Shown here piece after piece: positions 1-10,189 of a stretch of 64,000 nt of DNA. The DNA comes from Glandiceps talaboti. Its lineage: Eukaryota; Hemichordata; Enteropneusta; Spengelidae. The stretch covers positions 23,626,675 through 23,690,674 of the forward strand of contig NC_135560.1 in NCBI RefSeq assembly GCF_964340395.1, read 5' to 3'. The notes under the pieces were generated by a model. It ran no database searches, had not been told where the DNA came from, and saw only the letters and a program-made list of their open reading frames with translations. Made by a program: the position numbers and the translations under genes. Positions within the stretch are counted from its first letter, which is position 1. Every line of letters starts with the position of its first letter.

Positions 1-2
1 AT

Positions 3-1682
3 GGCCCTAGTAACAGATCTTCTACGGCTGTATCAATATCGTTTTCTGTAACAACAACGTTTGCAGTAAGGTGTACAGATGACAGTAAATCTAATCATAC
101 AACTGAGTGGGTAAGGAACGTAATTGCTAGTGCCTTAAAAAACATGACATCATACAGTAGTTCGGATTTTGAAATTCTTCAGCTGTACATGTGTGCCAAC
201 CTTTCGATGTACGTCTTTGATGTTACTCTTAACGTATCTTTAAGTGACTTTACTGCAGATAACCTGGAGGGTCTGAACTTCAGGTTTCGTCAAGGATCAC
301 TAGATTGCTTTATAAATCTTTTGTCAATTGACACTAAGGAAGCTACATATGTTGATCTGTGTCCGATTCAAATTGCAAGTTACACTGTAGTCGTTCCTAA
401 GAACGAGATTGTATCCACTTCTCAATTTATCTCTGAAGGAGATCTAGCAAACACGAATAGTCATTTCTTATTTATGGAATTATTTTCGTGTAAATCAGAA
501 GATCTCAATGGCTCAAATCATGAGATGTTTTTCACGGTTAACAGTCCTCGATGTAGTGAAGGTAATGGCAGTGTTTGTGAACTTAAGGTGTGTTCAGTTG
601 TACACCCGGCCATCATTCTGTCTTGTGATGTCATGGACCTATTTAAGATAAACGAATTTATCCAGCATAATGAGACTGTTACATTTCACACGATAGGTTA
701 TCTGTGGAAATCTAGTCGTTTCTTGATTTCTCTTGACACTACTGCGTTATTTGTGTGTGCCTCGGATGTAATCGCTGTAACAACTCATAGAGTTTCGGAA
801 GGTTTAAAATGGGTCATGGTTGCGTGTTCGTGTGTATCAATGATTGCTATTATTTGCATCATAGTTTTGCAAGTTGTATATCTAAAGGGAAAGAGTTTAC
901 CTAGGCAGATGATTGTCAACCTCTGTGTTGCTCTTTTCTTTTCACAATTGATGGCATTGACAACTCTGGGAGCAACGGACTATCCCTGGCTATGTAAGGC
1001 ATTTGCTATAGTCTCTCATTATATCTGGCTTGTCTCCTTTTTCTGGATGGGTATAATATCGTTTGATATTCTGTTCACATTCGCTATAAGACGTCCTCTT
1101 ACTGTGTACACAAATTCATCGATACATCGTAGATTTGTTGTTTACTGTTTGGTGAGTTGGATAGGGCCAGCAATAATTGTTGGTATTGCTGCTGTCTTAG
1201 ACATCTGTGGATGTACCATTGCAAGGGTTGGTTATGGGGGACCGAATGCATGCTGGATAACAAATCCGACAGCTTTGCTTGTGTTGTTTGACGGTCCGGT
1301 TGCTCTAATCATGCTCTTCAATTTAATTTCATGCGTTGTTTCCAATGTTTCAGTTTACAGAAGAGGTCAAAATCCAATGGTTGGTAATCCTACCATTCCC
1401 TGGAATAAAGGAAAAGCGCGTATGGCATTTGGCACATTCTCCCAATTCGGACTTGTATGGATTTTTGGAATCGTCGAGGCCTTCATTGATAACAACGTAT
1501 TTTCTTACATTTTCACAATCGTGAGTTCATTGCAGGGGCTTCTGCTCTTTCTTTTCTGTATAACAGGGGAGAGTGCACGCAGCTTAATGTTAAAACGATC
1601 AAAACCAAAGAAAGAGTCTACAGGCAGTACAGGTACTGCTGTACGAGATCCTGTCCAAATCGATGAAGATACACACTTTTAA
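3..1682 (+). CDS. Adhesion/Methuselah-like class B GPCR, 3' part
   Basis: The frame is open from the first bases of the window to a TAA at 1680-1682, so the Met at 144 is probably internal and the true N terminus lies upstream. The visible part is a Cys-containing ectodomain of roughly 250 residues followed by seven hydrophobic segments. TM3 reads FFWMGIISFDILFTF, close to the FFWLNVxSFDIWW pattern of Methuselah receptors. ECL2 carries the conserved CWI. TM6 has GLVWIFGI and TM7 has SSLQGLLLFLF, both typical of adhesion GPCRs. A short tail ends in SKPKKESTGSTGT and an acidic end. No canonical GPS cleavage motif (HL-S/T) is seen before TM1; the segment there reads CASDVIAVTTH. The whole visible part is one exon. 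It probably signals from the plasma membrane through a G protein; the ligand is unknown. Family assignment is firm, the subfamily less so. Confidence 0.85.
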   Translation, partial: GPSNRSSTAVSISFSVTTTFAVRCTDDSKSNHTTEWVRNVIASALKNMTSYSSSDFEILQLYMCANLSMYVFDVTLNVSLSDFTADNLEGLNFRFRQGSLDCFINLLSIDTKEATYVDLCPIQIASYTVVVPKNEIVSTSQFISEGDLANTNSHFLFMELFSCKSEDLNGSNHEMFFTVNSPRCSEGNGSVCELKVCSVVHPAIILSCDVMDLFKINEFIQHNETVTFHTIGYLWKSSRFLISLDTTALFVCASDVIAVTTHRVSEGLKWVMVACSCVSMIAIICIIVLQVVYLKGKSLPRQMIVNLCVALFFSQLMALTTLGATDYPWLCKAFAIVSHYIWLVSFFWMGIISFDILFTFAIRRPLTVYTNSSIHRRFVVYCLVSWIGPAIIVGIAAVLDICGCTIARVGYGGPNACWITNPTALLVLFDGPVALIMLFNLISCVVSNVSVYRRGQNPMVGNPTIPWNKGKARMAFGTFSQFGLVWIFGIVEAFIDNNVFSYIFTIVSSLQGLLLFLFCITGESARSLMLKRSKPKKESTGSTGTAVRDPVQIDEDTHF

Positions 1683-2872
1683 GTAGAACTGTCGCAAATA
1701 ATTGTCCAAATGCTGGCAAACGTAGACTGTTGTTTTGGTGGTCTTCGTGAAAAACAACAACTTTTGTTTCCTTTATTTTTAGCAATTTCCAGCTAAAGTC
1801 GACGTAGTGCAAAGTCGGCACACACTGTCCCAACGTACCCTCGTCAGGCAGTTGGAAATGTAGTAGCAATGACTATTGCTGATAATACCCACCTTTAGGT
1901 TGAACCTTCACAGGTGTACGAGTCAAAAGGTTGGCACAAACTGGTAGTCATAGTTACAGTTATAACATCGTTTAAATTTAAGAATAACAGCACAATCTAT
2001 TGTTAAGTGTAATATTTTCAATAATACAAGTTATAGAAATGTAGCTTTGTTAGTGTTTGTTTGTTTGTTTATTTATTTAGTATTATCGTTGTCTCTTTCA
2101 TATTTATATGTAATGTATAAATTTATAATACATGTAGCAAAAACGATTTGAAATCATATTTATTACAAGTAAATGTTCATGACTATGTCATTTATTTAGT
2201 TTATATTCTAGTTAATTTGTATTACACTTCTGGAATATTTCGCTTCAAACCACTTTGACACAGACCGTCTATGCTCATTATTACTCATTTATTTAATAGT
2301 CATCAAGGAAGGGAGGCTGTATTTCATGGAAAAAAAACGTTTCATCAAAACTGTTACCTCACATAACATGTACAAACGACCATTAATTTTGTATTCTGTA
2401 ATGATGGAGCTATTTTCTCCGGAATCCGTAAATATAATAAAATATAAAATGATTTCTGTCAATTTGCATTTCAATTTCTTCATAAGCTGTACTGCATAAT
2501 CCCACTTCGTCTGGAATTTTTAATATTTGAGTTCGTCTTTGAAGATGACTATTAACACCTCAAAATATTGGTGATAAAAGAAATCAATACATGGGAATAA
2601 AAAAGCACGTGTACCGTACTTGTAATGCGTTAATCGCACGTGTACCGTACTTGTAATGCGTTAATCGCACGTGTACCGTACTTGTAATGCGTTAATCGCA
2701 CGTGTACCGTACTTGTAATGCGTTAATAGCTTTCAATATTCAACAGTTCTTCAACATGATCATGTAATCGGATTTTAAACGTTCATCATTATTCATCATT
2801 AACGATTATTGTAATCTCATCGTTTTTTGTAGTTTTTGATCAGCACTTCGTTCTGCATCTGGAGTCCCTTTT
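1683..2872. other. Convergent intergenic interval (GPCR and ALDH 3' flanks)
   Basis: The GPCR (+) and the ALDH gene (-) run tail to tail here. The stretch is AT-rich and has no convincing ORF. A minus-strand AATAAA (TTTATT at 2288-2293) could serve the ALDH transcript and a plus-strand AATAAA near 2595 the GPCR, but neither is proven. A four-copy 31-bp repeat lies at 2605-2728. Confidence 0.5.
2605..2728. repeat. 31-bp tandem repeat, 4 copies, each with CACGTG
   Basis: Four almost identical 31-bp units starting GCACGTGTACCGTACTTG stand head to tail; only the last base of the last copy differs. Every unit contains the palindromic E-box CACGTG. It lies about 145 bp downstream of the ALDH stop codon, so it may sit in that gene's 3' UTR. 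Confidence 0.95.
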
Positions 2873-3739
2873 TTATAACTTCTGCTGTAATCTCACTGTG
2901 ACCTGTTAGAGAATTACAGAGAAAAGGTGATTTGATTTACATATAATCAGACTTGCACCTGTAAGTAATCTATGGTGACCCGTTTTTATGTGTAGACTAA
3001 AAAATAACCGGGGACATACATACACATTTTTGTGTGTATTGTTGTTTATGATCAGTTGCACTCTGATGAATACACGACAAAACGACCAGGATAATTTATG
3101 TGTACCTTCTGTTAAACATATTATGGTAAACAATCAATGACATACACAGGTGCAGATATTGATACATGGAATTGAATACAACACGGTACCAGAAATGAAC
3201 TGAGAAAACAGCGATTCATTGCACTATTACGTCAAGATTTATTGAATGAGTATATCACATAACAGTGTATAGTTTTAATGTAATATATGCATTTTGTCGC
3301 TCAGAGATATATGGGGGAGGGGAGGGGATCGAGGGTAGAGCAACATTTTGTATATTTATTTACACTCTAAACTTGTACCACTATGTACTGTTTCCAGGGG
3401 TCAGACACGATTAGCATCGCCATTTTCTGACTCCTGTTATCCGATCTGATTGTTTTACTTCTTATGTATGTATTTATTTACGTTTGTGATGTCATTTTGT
3501 TCTCTTATTGATCGGGTAATAAAAGATACGCGTGTCGTACCGTATCCTGTCGTATATTTTATTAGGTAAAACTGGCATATGCATAGCCACAACTCGAATC
3601 GCTTCATATGATTCGCCAATGATTCTTGCAGTCTCACTTCATTGAGAGAGAAATTTAAAATTTTGACAGCACAATGATATATCATCAATCTGTACTTACC
3701 GTTTTGACTTCAGTATATTCTTGAAGACCGTATTCTCCC

Positions 3740-3809
<70 letters not shown>

Positions 3810-6409
3810 TACATGTAATATGAATATGAAATTGTAAGACTACATTGGTACAGTAAGGCTTTTGTCTCAGGCACAGCATAGAACTTTGAAGTAAACGCAC
3901 CGGGCCCTCAGATTGTTCGTTTTCTAAGGTACATACTGCATATGATGGGATTTATTGTTCATATAATCACTCAATTGAATTAATCGCTCAATTGAATCGG
4001 TCATAATATACTTACAATTCACGACCATTTCCAGACATCTTAAATCCTCCAAATGCACTCTGGATACCGATGATGTTATAGATATTAACCCTTGGAGAAC
4101 GAAACACACAACGTTATCAGGGTCGAAAATTGTGCAGAAAATGAATGCAAAAGCGGCTAATATTTTGGGTTTAGTTACATGTAATATGGCAATAGAATTA
4201 ATGGAGCTAGACTGAGATGGACATATTATGATGCCTTTATTGGAATACCTTATACACAGAGAGACGTAATCATTACCCGTCTTTACAATGCTAGTTAAAA
4301 AGTGAGGCGACTTACCATACAGTGCCAGCTTGTACACTGTTTGCAATGGTCAGTGCTTTGTCAATATCCTGTGTTATCACTCCAGCAGCCAAACCATATG
4401 TTGTAGCATTGGCTCTCTCAATGGCTTCTTCAATTGTCTTGAATTTAAATATCTGCTGCACTGGGCCAAATATCTTTGAAAGTGGAAAACAAATGCAATA
4501 ACGTCTTTTCTGAAAACCTAGACAGAATTTAAACAAGTCTCCATACAGTAGATGTACACACATCCAAATATATTGGTTTATAATTCATTTTGTGTCTGTT
4601 GGAAACAAACTTTTTTTGGGGGTCAAAATTGATTTCTCGATTGCTGTGCTGTTGTAAATGATAATGGAATGGGAGACAGCAAAAATGGATGATCGACTTC
4701 TAATTATACATTTAGAGTCCAAAACTGGTCGGTAAAAAGACTGAGAACATGACATATCAATATACATACCTCCTCTTTGGCGATGCGCATGTCATCTTTG
4801 ACATCAGAGAAGACAGTATTCTGGATAAAGTACCCTTTGTCTCCAATACGACCACCTCCACATTCCAATTTAGCGCCCTCTTTCTTGCCACTGTCAATCA
4901 GGTCCAAAATCTTGTCGAATTGTTCTTGATTCACCTTTGGGAGATAAACAAATACGGAAGTTATAATGTCTGCAGTTTAACCATAGACCCTACACCAGGT
5001 GCAGGGTCTATGGTTTAACAATGTCTTGTAATAAACATTATGGAATATACTCCGAGAACTCCATGTCTCCGTCCTCCTTCACATCTCAGGAATCAATAAC
5101 CTCAGCATTGTTTAGACAAGTAATAACCCCTGAAGTCGTACAATGCAGGGTTGGTGAAAATGGCTTTCCGTGGTCCCTATAAGGCATACAGCTGTGCAGC
5201 TAACATAAAATCAGCTCGCCTTTGTTCCCCTTTACATTTTGTAACACCACACGGTCGGTAACAGGACAACTGCCCCCCGGACAATTGCCCCCGGCGGACA
5301 ACTGCCCCCCCCCCGGACAATTGCCCCCGGTGGACAACTGCCCCCGGACAATTGCCCCCCGGACAACTGCCCCCGAAGGACAACTGCCCCCCGGAATGTA
5401 CATGTATATCAGAATTCGCGTAAGACTTTGGTGACAGTAAATGGTGACTCGGATCGGTGATCAGCAAGTGTTTAAAACTGCAAATTGTGGGCTATTCCCC
5501 GAAGAAAATCTAGCACGTGACGATTTTCAAAATCTTGCACTATTGCATGGATTCTGGCTGCAGAATCCTGATACTGTTTTTTTTAGTTCGGGGGCAGTAG
5601 TCCGGGGGCAGTTGTCCGGGGGGCAATTGTCCGGGGGGCAGTTGTCCTTCGGGGGCAGTTGTCCTTCGGGGGCAATTGTCCGGGGGCAATTGTCCAGGGG
5701 GCAGTTGTCCTAGAATAGCTGTGTTTGTATATATACTATCTATACAATAGAAACATATAGTATGTTATTCAATAGTATATAGACCCATATATATATGTTT
5801 ATAGATAGTTATCCATGAGTTTAAAATGATATTTCATTTACTCCATGCATATTTGCTTGTTTGTCTGTAACACGGTTCCTGGGTTCCCTGTGGTGTAATG
5901 TCAACTTATAGTGTAATATGGAGTGATAGTGTAATATGGAGTGATAGCATGTTGTACCTGTGGACCTGATTCATTCTTGGGATCAAATGGGTTGCCAACT
6001 GTACGTGTACTGGCCCGTGCTACGCTCTTCTTGACGTATTCATCGTAGATGTCCTCGTGTACAAATGTACGAGAACCCGCACAACATATCTGACCCATAT
6101 TGTAGAAGAGAGCTTGATGTCCAACTTCCACAGCAAAGTCAACTGAATGACATTACAAAAACAATCATGGCGAAATTACAACAAATTGGCACATTTTCTG
6201 ATTTATCGAAAGTATGAATAACAACAGTCATATTTACATGTATTTGCCGGCACATTTCTCCGTTGTAATTGAGATAAAACAAACACCTTGACCACCTCCC
6301 CCAAAGAAATAAAAACACACACACACACACACACACACATATTAAACAAACAAATAAACAAACAAACAAACAAACAAACACAAGCAAACAAACAAACAGA
6401 CAGACAGTC

Positions 6410-6496
<87 letters not shown>

Positions 6497-9440
6497 AAGA
6501 AACAAACAATATAATATATTGGATTTAAAGCCGACATCATTCAAGCGGTATCGTGGGGAATGATTAGAGCCTAGCGCCCACAGCGACGAATCTTACAAGA
6601 AAGGTTTGGCGATGTTTCCATTCAAGTAAAGAGTGTAAAATACTCACTATCAGCATCAGCAAACACAATTAAGGGACTCTTCCCTCCAAGTTCAAGTGTC
6701 ACTCGTTTTAAGTTGGATTTACCGGATGCTTGCTGGATCAAACGACCCACCTGCAAACAGAAATGGTATTCAAGTTTTCAGAATACATGTAAGGCACAAT
6801 CTTTAATAAATTCACGGTGTGCCGTGTAGGTTTGTCGGTAGATTTAGAAAAACAAACACATTTCGTTTTGCTCAAAATTTCCACGTAAGGCCTTATTTCA
6901 TACTATTGTAAATGGAAAGACCGTTCAAATATCTTCAGAATAACTACACATAATCCTAGATTTTGACATTTATATATTTCACTAGACAAGTGTAGTAGAT
7001 TTATAGGTACGTACAAAGAGAAAATGAATCAACAGAAAAGTGAATTTCACATGATATGCTAGCATTGTTTTTATCTGTGTTTGTTTTTCCAATGTCTGCC
7101 TGGTAGGTTTTGGGGAAATTCAAGGACGGCAAATAAAGTATTCAGTTGATGGCGTCAAATGACAATTTTACGTTATTGCTAATGTCCCCCCCCCCCCATA
7201 CATTCTGCAGTTAATGGTGGATTTCGCGTAGATACCTCTTGCAACATTGTAGATACCTCTTGCAACATTACATTATACTTGCAACATTTACATTATTTTG
7301 TAGATACCTCTTGCAACATTATAGATATATCTTGTAATATTGTAACATTGTAGACACCTCTTGTAACATTGTAACATTGCATATAACTCTTTTAACATGT
7401 TGATAGTCTATATACACATACTATTCAACACAAGTTCTCCAGAACTAGGTGAAAAGCATTTTTTGATTTTGCAAATTTCGCACAGTTTGCAGACCACGAT
7501 GTATCAAATTGCCAGCGCAAAAGAAAAGCCAAAAGGTAAATTTATATGATAAAATACTTGATGTGTTTTACTATGAAACCTCATATGATATTCAACTTAT
7601 TATTATACAACTTGTACATAAAATAGGCCTCTAATTGACATGTACAATGTTTGATCATTGATATTTTAACCATTTTCAATAAATATATTGTTGGTTGTCT
7701 GATTGACAAAATAATAAGTCAGTTTAATACAGCCAGTGCGGGTTTAACGTTCTTTTCCCTACCTGAGTAGATCCAGTGAAGGCTACTTTATCGATGTCCA
7801 TATGTTCAGAGATGGCTGCACCAGCTGTAGGACCATAACCAGGTATGATGTTTACTACACCTGGTGGAAAACCAGCCTGAAAATAAAGAGACAAATTGAA
7901 AATATAAAATGTTAAAGGCGATTTTCACCTTTTACTTGGGAATTTGAAAAAAAAATCGTTATGCATGGAATAGGTACACGTATTCATCGACTCTATGATT
8001 GGGGAATTTTCTGATGAAAAGTTCACCCATGTTTAGGGATTTTTCGTGAAAAAGTTAGCCATTTTGGTGGCACATACTCGAAAACCTTTCTATGGCAGTA
8101 TCTCCCCCGGTCATACTGTATACGACATGACTAACTTTCACAGACATAAACAAACTGATGGACATCAGTGTATTAACCCTATCTGCAGATGTAAAGGACT
8201 AACGCTTTAACACTATTCCGTTTTCTCACTGACATTTTGATTTCACTTTGCTCACATTGACTTGCTAATTTGTGAACACATCCTCAAAACCGATTGGCGA
8301 ATTTGAGACCACACAGGTGGTTTTAGATTTTTAATGGTATTTTTCAACTGCTTTAAACTATATTGGGCCTTGAAATTTTATCTTTTTTAATTATAAGTTT
8401 TAAAACATTTGATTGGTGTGAACGTGGTGTAAGCTGTTTAATGAACTCGAGTCAGGCTATAGTGCAGATGATTGCATCAACCTCGTGCTCAGCGCTATGC
8501 ACTCGCACTATCTGCACTATAGCCTGACTCGAGTCTCCACGATTATAGGACTGATCTTGTATTTGTACATATACACTCACACTTGCATTCACATTCAAAC
8601 CAGGTACAGGGGCCTCTTGATGTGGTATTAAACAGACTATCTAAATACCTCTTTAATAAGTTTACCAATATAGATGGCTGTCAGGGGAGTTTGCTCTGCT
8701 GGTTTCACAACACATGTACATCCACAGGCTAATGCTGGGCCAATTTTCCAAGAAAGTAGTACGGTCGGGAAATTCCATGGGATAATCTGACCACAGACTC
8801 CAACGGGTTCATGACGTGTGTAGCAAAAGAATGGTCCATCTACGGTATTATCAAGAGGAGAAGTAAATTATGAACATCGTAAACCATATCCTCTTAAATT
8901 TTACGGCATCGTCCAAGACGCACCGCCAAGTGTCTCTATTACATCACATACAAGGAAGCTGTTATTACATCCATAGCCCCAAGTACTACCTTTCCCGCTC
9001 TAGGCATAGAAAGATAGAAAAAAGAACATCTGCTTTGTCGACGATACAACCTTACAGGGAGGCTATTGCACCATATGTGTGGACTTATCTTAACTGTACC
9101 TGTATTGCGACACATGCCGGTTGCTATTAAGAATATAATATTAATAAACAGAACTGATTAACTTTCGAATCTTGTTCCGTCAAGGGCCATGTTATGATTG
9201 ATTGCCACTTAACAAATCGTTGCAGAATTTAACACAACTGAAACAAGGAATACATTTGTGGGTGAAAGTTTTGATGCAATGCATTGCGTTTACGAACTCG
9301 GAACTGTCACTGCTGTAGTTTTTTAGTATTGGTGCTAGTGGCGATGTCGTTACGTAAAACTTTGTTGTTGATGGTGGTGGTGATGATGATGGTGGTGGTG
9401 GCGGTGGTGGTGTTGGTGGTCACGGTGATGATGGTGATAG

Positions 9441-9495
<55 letters not shown>

Positions 9496-9499
9496 AATA

Positions 9500-9543
<44 letters not shown>

Positions 9544-10129
9544 CATCAACAAATTCTATGATACACCCATATATCAAGTTGTAAATCAAATAAGAATGAT
9601 GACATGGCGTGTTCTTACCCACTGGTATGGTCTTGCCATGAATCTTGTCAGCGTATCCAGCATAATACTGTAGTGTTTGAACCGTGTTCTTTATGTTACC
9701 ATACGCCGACATGTAGGGTTTTCCACTGTCCAACGTTTCCAATTTCTGTTGAGTACAGAACGAGAGACGGAATCGTGAGTTTTGAGCAAACATACAAACA
9801 AACAACAGAAAATTGATTGTTTCAAACATTTCTTAATTCATTTTTGACGACATGTTTCGCTTCTTTATACATTCAACTAATAAAACCTGGACAATACCGT
9901 GTCATGAAGTGAAGGAAAGTATAACACAATTACTTACTGCTATGTATTTTACATCCCTATCCATTAAATCGGCAAGTTTGTGTAGAAGTCTACCCCTGGC
10001 TGATGCATCCATAGAACGCCATTTTGAACCTGGTTGGAAAGCTTTTCTGGCTGCTTTTACTGCCAAATCCACGTCAGCCTTTTGAAGGTAAAAAAATCGT
10101 GTACTAAATATTCAACTCAAACAAACAAA

Positions 10130-10189
<60 letters not shown>

